From Bacteroidota bacterium (GTDB lineage Bacteria > Bacteroidota > Bacteroidia > Bacteroidales > Tenuifilaceae): a DNA stretch of 22,592 bases. The position numbers were made by a program, and so were the translations under genes. Where the stretch lies: NCBI GenBank assembly GCA_023406715.1, contig JAEXVC010000035.1, positions 1 to 22,592 of the forward strand. Direction: 5' to 3'. Shown one piece after another: positions 8,391-15,276 of the stretch; positions within the stretch are counted from its first letter, which is position 1, and every line of letters starts with the position of its first letter. Below the pieces are notes generated by a model. That model saw nothing but the letters and a program-made list of their open reading frames with translations. It ran no database searches and was not told where the DNA came from.

Positions 8391-9353
8391 ATGAACATCG
8401 ATATTAAAAGTGTTGCCATTCAAACAATCAAAACCGAAGCTGCTGCCATTGAGAAACTTGCAGGATTTATTGACGACGATTTTGAGAAAACCGTTTCGCT
8501 TATATATAACGGAAAAGGTAGGGTAATTGTTTCGGGGATTGGCAAAAGTGCCATTATTGCTAGTAAAATAGTGGCAACCTTCAACTCTACTGGTACTCCT
8601 GCAATTTTTTTACATGCGGCCGATGCTATACATGGTGACTTGGGAATCATTCAGCCCGATGACGTAATTATTTGCCTTTCAAAAAGCGGAAGCACCCCTG
8701 AAATAAAGGTTTTAGTTCCCTTGATAAAAAATCTTGGGAACAAAATTATTGCTATAGTTTCCAGTACTAATTCATACCTTGCTCAAAAAGCCGATTACGT
8801 ATTGAAGGCCACTGTTGACAAGGAGGCTTGCCCTAATAACCTTGCACCAACATCGAGTACAACTGCGCAGCTGGTTATTGGAGATGCGTTGGCTGTTTGC
8901 TTGTTAAAACTGAGAGGGTTCACACCCGAGGATTTTGCCCGTTTTCACCCGGGTGGGGCATTGGGCAAGAAACTCTATATGCGTGTAGCGGATATTTACT
9001 CTTCGGATAATATTCCAAAAGTTAAACCTAGCGATGAGTTGCGTCCAATAATCCTTGAGATATCATCTAAAAGACTTGGTGCTGCTGCAGTTGTAGATGA
9101 TGAAGGGAAGGTTATGGGTATAATAACTGATGGCGACTTGCGCCGTATGTTGCAGAAAACGCAATCGTTCGATAGTATAACGGCTAAGGATATTATGTCG
9201 GTTAATCCTAAGACTATAGAGAAAGACGAACTTGCCATTCATGCTTTCAACTTAATGGAGCAGTACAAAATAACTCAACTACTTGTTTTGAACAAAGGTA
9301 AGTACGATGGAGTTATTCATATTCACGATATTTTAAGAGAAGGTATTGTTTAA
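8391..9353 (+). CDS. kdsD: D-arabinose 5-phosphate isomerase (KpsF/GutQ/KdsD family)
   Basis: Interconverts D-ribulose 5-phosphate and D-arabinose 5-phosphate, the first committed step to Kdo for lipopolysaccharide, in the cytoplasm. An N-terminal SIS domain (about 35-165) shows SGIGKS, HGDLG, CLSKSGSTPE and the family stretch CPNNLAPTSSTT. HPGGALGK follows, then two CBS domains (about 205-262 and 268-320). From the ATG at 8391 it is 320 residues, the normal length. An in-frame TTG three codons earlier (8382) is possible but less likely. It heads a plus-strand group with the DUF5686 gene and lptB, which supports an envelope role. The CBS pair could bind a nucleotide or sugar regulator, but the sequence does not say which. 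KdsD and GutQ-type paralogues cannot be told apart with certainty by eye; the neighbours favour KdsD. Confidence 0.93.
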   Translation: MNIDIKSVAIQTIKTEAAAIEKLAGFIDDDFEKTVSLIYNGKGRVIVSGIGKSAIIASKIVATFNSTGTPAIFLHAADAIHGDLGIIQPDDVIICLSKSGSTPEIKVLVPLIKNLGNKIIAIVSSTNSYLAQKADYVLKATVDKEACPNNLAPTSSTTAQLVIGDALAVCLLKLRGFTPEDFARFHPGGALGKKLYMRVADIYSSDNIPKVKPSDELRPIILEISSKRLGAAAVVDDEGKVMGIITDGDLRRMLQKTQSFDSITAKDIMSVNPKTIEKDELAIHAFNLMEQYKITQLLVLNKGKYDGVIHIHDILREGIV

Positions 9354-9363
9354 TTTTTTTGGT

Positions 9364-11820
9364 TTGATAAAAAGAATATTACATATATATTTTGCGTTTT
9401 TTGCACTGCTAATTTTTACTACTTCAGCAGTTGGGCAAATCACAAAAATCCGCGGAAAAGTTATCGATGCAAGCACTAAGGAGCCGGTACCCTATGTTAA
9501 TGTGTCATTCAAAGGAACTGGGGTTGGGACAATAACATCTGAAATTGGTGAGTTTTTTATAGAGACTAGAACAGCAAAGGATTCTTTGTCAGTATCGTTT
9601 GTTGGTTACACTCCTCAGCAAGTAAAGATTAGAAAAGGTGTCTACCAGGAGGTTAAAATTGAATTGGAGCCAGAATCAATTGAGTTGGCAGGTGTGGTTG
9701 TAAAGCCAGGCGAGAGCCAGTCGACCCGTATAATTAGAAATATCATTAAAAACAAGGACAAGAATAACCCTAATAATCTTAGTTACTACTGCAAAAGTTA
9801 TAATAAAGTTCAAGTGGATTTAAATAACATTGATGATGATATAAAGAGTCGTAAAATATTCAATCAATTCAAGTTTATTTGGAATTATGTAGATACAAAT
9901 GCCATAACAGGTAAAACCTACTTGCCAATATTTATAACAGAATCACTGTCGGACTACTACTATCAGGCAAACCCAAAAATTGAAAAGGAAATTATTAAGG
10001 CCACCAAAATTTCAGGTGTGAATAATGAGAGCGTTGCGCAATTTACCGGTAAGGTTTACCAGAATATCAATATATACGACAACTATATCAACATATTCGA
10101 CCAGGGCCTCATAAGTCCTATTGCAAACGCAGGAATGCTCTACTACAGATACATGTTGGTGGATAGCATGTTTGTGGGAAATAGGTGGTGTTACCAAATA
10201 ACCTTTAAACCCAAGCGCAAAATGGAGCCAACATTTAATGGCGATTTTTGGGTAAATGATTCTACTTGGGCTATAGTTAAAGCCCAAATTAGGCTATCGG
10301 AGATGGTTAACCTAAACTTTGTGAACGATTTAGTTGCCTCTGCCGAGTTTACTCCTTTAAATGATACCCTTTGGTTCCCAAAAAATATGTCACTGTTTGT
10401 GGATTTTAACCTAACCGATAGGACTACCGGTTTTTTTGGGCACAAAACAACTAGCTACGACAGCGTTGTTCTGAATCCAGAAATGCCCAAAGAGGTTGTT
10501 GAATTGCCCATTAATGTTCAGGTTAAGGAAGGAGCCTTGAATCAAGAGGCCACATACTGGGAACAGTCTAGGCCATTCGAATTGACTGAAAAGGAGCAGG
10601 GTATATACACCATGGTGGACTCGGTTCAACAGGTGCCTATGTACAAAACTTTTATTGACATTATCAATATGTTCGTGAATTACTACTATGTAATTGGATA
10701 TATTGAGGTTGGCCCCTACTACAAAACCTACAGTTTTAACGAGATTGAGGGTAATCGCTTCCGAGTGTCCGGACGAACTAGCAATAAGTTTAGCAAAAAG
10801 TGGATGATATCTGCATTTGCAGCCTATGGCGACAAGGACGAAAGGTTTAAGTGGGGATTGGGCAGCTTGTATATGCTCAATAAAAACCCGCGTGAGGCAA
10901 TTAATGTGGAGTACAAAAAGGATGTTGAACAGTTAGGCCAAAGTCCCTATGCGCTAACGGAGGATAATATTATGACATCCTTCCTGAGGCGAAACCCAAA
11001 CTACAAGTTAACTTTGGTTCGGGAATTTTCCTCGTATTATCAGAAGGAGTGGTTTACCGGGTTATCAAACACATTAACTGTAAATCATAAAATTATTTAT
11101 CCAACGCAGTATATTCCATTTGTAACAGTAAACAATAACGACTCGTTAAGCAGCATTACTACTGCTTCTGTAACATTAAATACCCGATGGATAAAAAACG
11201 AGGGTTTTGTTGCTGGGGAGTTCGAAAGGGTGAGTCTAGGTAGTAATTGGCCCGAAATTAATCTCAATATAACAAAAGGATTTAAGGGTGTTTTTGGTGG
11301 CAATGTTGACTACTGGAAGGTGCACTTAAACTACTACCACAAGTTCAATATTAATCCTTTTGGGTACGCAAGGTTAATTGTTGATGCGGGCAAACTTTTC
11401 GGCGAAATACCTTATCCACTCCTACAATTGCACGAAGGAAACGAAACCTATGCTTTTGATAGGTATGCTTTCAATATGATGAATTACTACGAGTTTGCAT
11501 CAGACCAATATGCTAGTTTGTACTACGAGCATCACTTTCAGGGTTTTTTCCTAAATAGGTTTCCGCTTATTCGTCGTTTAAAGTGGCGCGAGGTGGTTTC
11601 TGGGAAATTCTTAATAGGAACAATAAGCGACAAGAACCGTCAAATACTTCAATTCCCCGAAGGCTTAGGCGATGTTTCCAAACCTTATATGGAGTTTAGC
11701 GCTGGTGTGGAAAATATTTTCAAGGTCATAAGGGTTGATGCTTTATGGCGTACAACCCACTTGGATAACCCTAATATTGAAACATTTGGCATAAGGGTTG
11801 GTTTGCAAATAATTTTCTAA
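9364..11820 (+). CDS. CarboxypepD_reg-like / DUF5686 outer-membrane-type protein
   Basis: About 818 residues of unknown function. A signal peptide (MIKRILHIYF..., ending SAVGQ near residue 25) is followed by a carboxypeptidase-regulatory-like beta-sandwich (about 29-112; GKVIDASTKEPVPYVNV, then SFVGYTPQQV). A long DUF5686 region follows. Its C-terminal 400 or so residues are rich in alternating aromatic strands and end in IF, as in outer-membrane beta-barrels. The start is inferred to be TTG: no ATG occurs early in the frame, and the TTG at 9364 puts a basic n-region directly before the hydrophobic core. A TTG at 9346, overlapping the kdsD stop, is the alternative. It lies 10 nt after kdsD and 43 nt before lptB, so probably co-transcribed with kdsD. 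A role in envelope assembly is inference from context. Confidence 0.88.
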   Translation: MIKRILHIYFAFFALLIFTTSAVGQITKIRGKVIDASTKEPVPYVNVSFKGTGVGTITSEIGEFFIETRTAKDSLSVSFVGYTPQQVKIRKGVYQEVKIELEPESIELAGVVVKPGESQSTRIIRNIIKNKDKNNPNNLSYYCKSYNKVQVDLNNIDDDIKSRKIFNQFKFIWNYVDTNAITGKTYLPIFITESLSDYYYQANPKIEKEIIKATKISGVNNESVAQFTGKVYQNINIYDNYINIFDQGLISPIANAGMLYYRYMLVDSMFVGNRWCYQITFKPKRKMEPTFNGDFWVNDSTWAIVKAQIRLSEMVNLNFVNDLVASAEFTPLNDTLWFPKNMSLFVDFNLTDRTTGFFGHKTTSYDSVVLNPEMPKEVVELPINVQVKEGALNQEATYWEQSRPFELTEKEQGIYTMVDSVQQVPMYKTFIDIINMFVNYYYVIGYIEVGPYYKTYSFNEIEGNRFRVSGRTSNKFSKKWMISAFAAYGDKDERFKWGLGSLYMLNKNPREAINVEYKKDVEQLGQSPYALTEDNIMTSFLRRNPNYKLTLVREFSSYYQKEWFTGLSNTLTVNHKIIYPTQYIPFVTVNNNDSLSSITTASVTLNTRWIKNEGFVAGEFERVSLGSNWPEINLNITKGFKGVFGGNVDYWKVHLNYYHKFNINPFGYARLIVDAGKLFGEIPYPLLQLHEGNETYAFDRYAFNMMNYYEFASDQYASLYYEHHFQGFFLNRFPLIRRLKWREVVSGKFLIGTISDKNRQILQFPEGLGDVSKPYMEFSAGVENIFKVIRVDALWRTTHLDNPNIETFGIRVGLQIIF

Positions 11821-11832
11821 ACAAATATTGCG

Positions 11833-11840
11833 TACTTTTG
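11833..11840 (+). promoter_or_regulatory. Possible -7 element before lptB
   Basis: TACTTTTG matches TAnnTTTG and lies 23 nt before the lptB ATG. The nearest TTTG upstream (11802-11805) is 27 nt away, longer than the usual 19-21, so this is a weak or secondary promoter at best. Confidence 0.4.
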
Positions 11841-11863
11841 CAAGTATTAATTGATATAAAACT

Positions 11864-12589
11864 ATGCGGTTATACACTGAGAGTTTGATTAAGCGTTACA
11901 AAACCCGTACGGTAGTAAAAGGCGCTAGCGTTGAGGTAAAGCAGGGCGAGATTGTTGGTTTACTTGGTCCTAATGGTGCAGGGAAAACAACTACATTTTA
12001 CATGATGGTTGGGCTTGTTAAACCTAATGGTGGTAAAATATTTTTGGATGATATTGAAATTACCGATGAACCTGTTTATCGCCGTGCCCAGCGTGGTATT
12101 GGATATTTAGCACAGGAGGCATCTGTTTTTCGTCAACTAAGCGTTGAGGACAATATAAGGGCGGTACTGGAAATGACAACATTTTCAAAAGAATATCAAG
12201 CGGAAAAAACAGAATCATTACTAAACGAGTTTGGCTTACAGAAAATTCGTAAAAGTTTAGGAATTCAACTCTCGGGTGGGGAGCGTCGCAGAACCGAAAT
12301 TGCCCGGGCATTAGCCTTAGATCCCAAATTTATTCTTCTGGATGAGCCTTTTGCTGGTGTTGACCCAATTGCTGTGGAGGATATTCAAACCATTGTGGCT
12401 CATTTAAAGGACAGAAATATTGGCATCCTAATCACCGACCATAATGTTCACGAAACATTAACCATTACCGATAGAGCTTATCTTCTTTACGATGGCGATA
12501 TTCTTAAATCGGGCACAGCTCAGGAATTAGCTGATGACGAGCAGGTTCGCAAATTGTACTTGGGTCAAAACTTTGAGTTGAGAAAATAA
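11864..12589 (+). CDS. lptB: Lipopolysaccharide export ABC transporter ATP-binding protein LptB
   Basis: Cytoplasmic ATPase of the LptB2FG complex, which extracts lipopolysaccharide from the inner membrane and pushes it across the Lpt bridge. At 241 residues it has the family length. Walker A is GPNGAGKT (35-42) and the Q-loop is in YLAQEASVFR (Gln84). The signature is LSGGERRR (136-143) and Walker B FILLDEP (156-162). The LptB-typical FAGVDPIAVEDIQ follows, and the switch histidine is in TDHNVHE (His193). The FAGVDPIAV stretch separates LptB from generic transport ATPases. Its partners LptF and LptG are not in the window. Genetic linkage to kdsD, needed for Kdo, fits a lipopolysaccharide theme. 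No terminator is visible before the tRNA promoter. Confidence 0.96.
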   Translation: MRLYTESLIKRYKTRTVVKGASVEVKQGEIVGLLGPNGAGKTTTFYMMVGLVKPNGGKIFLDDIEITDEPVYRRAQRGIGYLAQEASVFRQLSVEDNIRAVLEMTTFSKEYQAEKTESLLNEFGLQKIRKSLGIQLSGGERRRTEIARALALDPKFILLDEPFAGVDPIAVEDIQTIVAHLKDRNIGILITDHNVHETLTITDRAYLLYDGDILKSGTAQELADDEQVRKLYLGQNFELRK

Positions 12590-12613
12590 TTTGATATTTT
12601 TTTGTTGAGGTGA

Positions 12614-12644
12614 TTGCAAATTTAAAAAATCCAATTTATCTTTG
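12614..12644 (+). promoter_or_regulatory. Promoter of tRNA-Leu
   Basis: TTG (12614-12616), a 20-nt spacer and TATCTTTG (12637-12644) make a near-ideal Bacteroidota promoter. The tRNA begins 12 nt after the -7 element. Confidence 0.8.
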
Positions 12645-12656
12645 CACCTCGATTTT

Positions 12657-12738
12657 GCGGATGTGGCGTAATTGGTAGCCGCGCCAGACTTAGGATCTGG
12701 TGTCGTGAGACGTGGGGGTTCGAGTCCCTTCATCCGCA
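12657..12738 (+). tRNA. tRNA-Leu (anticodon UAG)
   Basis: An 82-nt class II tRNA. The acceptor arms are GCGGATG (12657-12663) and CATCCGC (12731-12737), with discriminator A at 12738. The anticodon stem CCAGA/TCTGG encloses the loop CTTAGGA, giving anticodon TAG, which reads CUN leucine codons. A long variable arm (GTCGTGAGACG region) is typical of tRNA-Leu. The T-arm is GGGGG / CCCTT around TTCGAGT, with two G-U pairs. The 3' CCA is not encoded. It has its own promoter and a strong terminator. Confidence 0.96.
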
Positions 12739-12740
12739 CA

Positions 12741-12771
12741 AAACCCGGTAAAAACCGGGTTTTTGTTTTTT
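12741..12771 (+). terminator. Rho-independent terminator of tRNA-Leu
   Basis: The stem AAACCCGGT / ACCGGGTTT with an AAAA loop is followed by a T-rich run to 12771. It starts two bases after the tRNA, and is strong and well formed. Confidence 0.9.
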
Positions 12772-12793
12772 ATCGCTTAAACTTCTACATTTC
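12762..12793 (+). promoter_or_regulatory. Possible promoter for the Gate-domain gene
   Basis: TTTG (12762-12765), a 20-nt spacer and TACATTTC (12786-12793; one mismatch from TAnnTTTG). The -33 part lies inside the U-tract of the tRNA terminator. The predicted transcript would begin near 12800, so the 7-nt-period array would make up almost the whole leader. Confidence 0.4.
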
Positions 12794-12800
12794 TTTCTAG

Positions 12801-12835
12801 TCTATTGTCTGATGTCTGAATTCTAGTGTCTGTAT
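12801..12835 (+). repeat. Degenerate 7-nt tandem array upstream of the Gate-domain gene
   Basis: TCT recurs at 12801, 12808, 12815, 12822 and 12829, exactly every 7 nt, with units close to TCTRNNG. The array ends about 5 nt before the ATG at 12840. It resembles array 2852-2875 in front of dnaE in both unit and position. Confidence 0.65.
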
Positions 12836-12839
12836 TGAT

Positions 12840-13805
12840 ATGACTAAAAAAATACTGGCTATTGCCAAGGCTATTCAACCAAGTATTAGTTTGTTTTTTT
12901 CTCGTCTATACAAGTGCGTGAAAGAAGCTATGCCAAAAGCGCTTAAAACCGCCATTTGGATTTTAAAAATCACCCTCCCAGTTTCTTTGGCTGTTAGTAT
13001 TCTGAACTATTATGGATTGATTCAACTAGTTACACAGCACCTAACACCTGCATTCAACCTGATTGGACTTAGAGGCGAAGCCGCATTACCCTTTGTTACT
13101 GGAATACTGCTTAATATCTACTCTGTAATAGCTGTACTATCGCAGTTGAGCCTCGATTTAAGGGAAATAACCATCATTGCGGTGATGAGCTTAATTGCTC
13201 ACAACTTAATTATTGAAACAACAATACAAAGCAAAACGGGCTCAAAGGCCTGGCACATGGTTGCATTGAGGATAGGCGCGGCTTTTGGTGCAGCAGCTAT
13301 TCTAAATCTAGTGTTGCCCGATATGAGCCAGAAAATATCACTATTATCAAATACACATACTGCATCAAGCCTATCGGAACTGCTTCATGGATGGGTATTT
13401 TCATCGTTTAGGTTGATTTTGAAAATCATAATCCTCGTATCACTTTTAATGATACTTCAGAAAATCCTACAGGAGTTTAAACTCATCGAATTACTTACAA
13501 AACCTCTTAGCCCAATGCTTAAGTTTATGGGATTGCCTGAGTCAACTACGTTTCTTTGGATTGTAGCAAACTCTTTGGGTTTAGCTTATGGCTCCGCGGT
13601 TATGATGGAGGAGGTGAAAGAGGGTAGAATTACTAAGAAAGATGCCGATTTGCTAAACTACCATGTTGCAATATCGCACTCGAACCTTGAGGATTTGCTG
13701 CTCTTTGCAGCAATAGGTGTATCCATTTTTTGGATGCTCATACCTAGGATAATCATTGCTATTGCAGTTGTTTGGGGACGCAAATTCTTCGTGAACCGAA
13801 GCTAG
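12840..13805 (+). CDS. Gate-domain (nucleoside recognition) membrane protein
   Basis: An inner-membrane protein of 321 residues with two Gate/nucleoside-recognition halves, related to the SpoVM-A/B (SpmA/SpmB) and nucleoside-transporter gate families. The first half (about 41-160) holds AALPFVTGILLNIYSVIAVLS and SLIAHNLIIE; the second (about 190-310) holds ANSLGLAYGSAVMMEE and AISHSNLEDLL. The paired glycine-rich and His/Asn motifs (AHN, SHSN) suggest an internal duplication. The transported solute is unknown; family names mention nucleosides, but I see nothing that proves this. It stands between the tRNA terminator and thyA. Proximity to thyA is suggestive of nucleotide metabolism but may be chance. 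The ATG directly follows the 7-nt-period array. Confidence 0.82.
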   Translation: MTKKILAIAKAIQPSISLFFSRLYKCVKEAMPKALKTAIWILKITLPVSLAVSILNYYGLIQLVTQHLTPAFNLIGLRGEAALPFVTGILLNIYSVIAVLSQLSLDLREITIIAVMSLIAHNLIIETTIQSKTGSKAWHMVALRIGAAFGAAAILNLVLPDMSQKISLLSNTHTASSLSELLHGWVFSSFRLILKIIILVSLLMILQKILQEFKLIELLTKPLSPMLKFMGLPESTTFLWIVANSLGLAYGSAVMMEEVKEGRITKKDADLLNYHVAISHSNLEDLLLFAAIGVSIFWMLIPRIIIAIAVVWGRKFFVNRS

Positions 13806-13891
13806 AGGTTTCACTATTTATCAATTGATATTAACAACATACTTCTCAAAATTTTCAAATTAGTAACTTTATCGCATAAAAATTTATTGCG

Positions 13892-14686
13892 ATGGTTCAA
13901 TACTTAGAGTTGCTAGACCATATACTGAAAAATGGGGTTGAAAAGACTGATAGAACAGGAACAGGTACTATCAGTGTTTTTGGGCATCAAATGCGTTTCG
14001 ACCTTGAGAAGGGTTTTCCTTTGCTTACCACCAAAAAACTTCACCTTAAATCTATACTATACGAGTTACTTTGGTTTTTAAATGGAGAAACCAACGTAAA
14101 GTCGCTTAACGCCAATGGCGTTACAATTTGGGACGAATGGGCAAAACCCGATGGTGAACTTGGTCCAATTTATGGTTACCAGTGGCGCTCGTGGCCTGCT
14201 GCCGACGGCAGACATATCGACCAGATTACGCAGGTTGTAAACTCATTAACACAATCGCCCGATTCGCGCAGGCATTTGGTTTGTGCATGGAACGTTGGCG
14301 ATATAGATAGAATGGCGCTGCCTCCTTGCCATGTGCTTTTTCAGTTCTATGTTGCCAACGGCAAGTTGTCGTGCCAGTTATACCAACGCAGTGCCGATGT
14401 ATTCTTGGGCGTTCCATTCAACATTGCATCGTACGCTTTACTTACAATGATGATGGCGCAGGTTTGCGGACTTAAACCAGGTGAGTTTATTCACACTTTA
14501 GGCGATACGCACATCTACCTAAACCATATTGAACAGGTTAAACTTCAGTTAACACGAGAGCCTAGGACGCTTCCCAAAATGGCTATCAATCCAGATGTTA
14601 AATCGATATTTGACTTTAAATTTGAGGATTTTAAACTTGAAGGCTACGATCCGCATCCGCATATTAAGGGAGCTATTGCGGTGTAA
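13892..14686 (+). CDS. thyA: Thymidylate synthase
   Basis: Makes dTMP from dUMP using 5,10-methylenetetrahydrofolate, releasing dihydrofolate, in the cytoplasm. Its length of 264 residues equals E. coli ThyA. The nucleophile is Cys146 in LPPCHVLFQFYV. DRTGTGTISVFGHQMRFDL (about 20-38), ELLWFLNGETN, GPIYGYQWRSW and DVFLGVPFNIASYALL are all intact. The dihydrofolate it produces is recycled by FolA, encoded 109 nt downstream on the same strand. A weak TAACTTTA lies about 20 nt upstream of the ATG, but no -33 box is clear. Confidence 0.98.
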   Translation: MVQYLELLDHILKNGVEKTDRTGTGTISVFGHQMRFDLEKGFPLLTTKKLHLKSILYELLWFLNGETNVKSLNANGVTIWDEWAKPDGELGPIYGYQWRSWPAADGRHIDQITQVVNSLTQSPDSRRHLVCAWNVGDIDRMALPPCHVLFQFYVANGKLSCQLYQRSADVFLGVPFNIASYALLTMMMAQVCGLKPGEFIHTLGDTHIYLNHIEQVKLQLTREPRTLPKMAINPDVKSIFDFKFEDFKLEGYDPHPHIKGAIAV

Positions 14687-14702
14687 TTTGGTTGTTTATT
14701 GT

Positions 14703-14773
14703 TGTCATTTCGAACGAAGAGAAAAATCTCGCCTTAAACCTAAAATAGATGCTTCGCTTCGCTCAGCATGACA
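14703..14773. repeat. 71-nt TGTCAT...ATGACA imperfect hairpin repeat
   Basis: The ends TGTCAT and ATGACA are perfect inverted repeats. CGAAG and its complement CTTCG fall at the same offset (12-16) in each arm, and ATCT/AGAT at offset 23-26, leaving an AT-rich loop at about 14730-14746. A TGTCAT(T/G)C(T/G)GAGCGAAG-type hairpin is a widespread intergenic repeat in Bacteroidota and other phyla, by recollection. Only one copy is in the window. It occupies most of the thyA-folA gap and could form RNA structure in a shared transcript. Confidence 0.75.
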
Positions 14774-14795
14774 AGAAATCTAAGAAAAGTACAAA

Positions 14796-15275
14796 ATGGT
14801 ATCAATTATAGTTGCTGTTGCTGAGAATTGGGTGATTGGTGGAAACAACCAGTTACTTTGGCATATATCCGAAGATTTAAAACGCTTTAAAGCGCTTACA
14901 TCGGGTCATAGCATAATTATGGGACGAAAAACCTTCGAGAGTATTGGCAGGCCGCTTCCAAATAGACGAAATATTGTAATTTCACGTAATCCAGATTTAA
15001 AAATTGAAGGTTGCGTTATTGTAAACTCACTTAACGAGGCTTTGGAAATAACAAAGGATGAAAATGAGGTTTTTGTAGTTGGAGGAGGTGAACTGTACCG
15101 TCAAGCCTTACCATTGGCAAATAAGTTGTACCTCACAAAAGTTCACAAGAATTTTGAAGGCGATACCACTTTCCCTACTATCAATTTCAACGAATGGAAT
15201 TTGGTTCTTGAGCAAAAAGGAAACCCAACCGCTGATGGGTTGGGCTATACTTTTTTGGATTATGTTCGTAAGTAG
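14796..15275 (+). CDS. folA: Dihydrofolate reductase
   Basis: Reduces dihydrofolate to tetrahydrofolate with NADPH; target of trimethoprim-type inhibitors. At 159 residues it has the E. coli length. VAENWVIGGNNQLLW is at 8-22, and the catalytic acid Asp27 is in ISEDLKRFK. The NADPH-binding stretches are IMGRKTFESIG (40-50), NIVISRN and VVGGGELYRQAL, and the C-terminus ends YTFLDYVRK. No promoter is evident between thyA and folA, so it is probably co-transcribed with thyA through the hairpin repeat. Its stop is 1 nt from the stop of the convergent clpX, and codons 143-149 encode a stem-loop that looks like a terminator. Confidence 0.97.
   Translation: MVSIIVAVAENWVIGGNNQLLWHISEDLKRFKALTSGHSIIMGRKTFESIGRPLPNRRNIVISRNPDLKIEGCVIVNSLNEALEITKDENEVFVVGGGELYRQALPLANKLYLTKVHKNFEGDTTFPTINFNEWNLVLEQKGNPTADGLGYTFLDYVRK
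15214..15256 (-). terminator. Probable clpX terminator inside the folA coding region
   Basis: CCCAACC (15224-15230), the loop GCTGATG and GGTTGGG (15238-15244) form a perfect 7-bp, GC-rich stem that may extend by two weaker pairs. On the minus strand it is followed directly by TTTCCTTTTTG, a good U-rich tail, 32 nt past the clpX stop. On the plus strand the run of six T (15251-15256) is displaced by 6 nt, so it should be weaker for folA, where it would cut before the stop codon. Confidence 0.55.
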
Positions 15276-15276
15276 T

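Noticed and set aside
12060..12739. Minus-strand frames across lptB and the tRNA
   Set aside because: One runs through the tRNA gene and the other through LptB catalytic motifs, so both are spurious.
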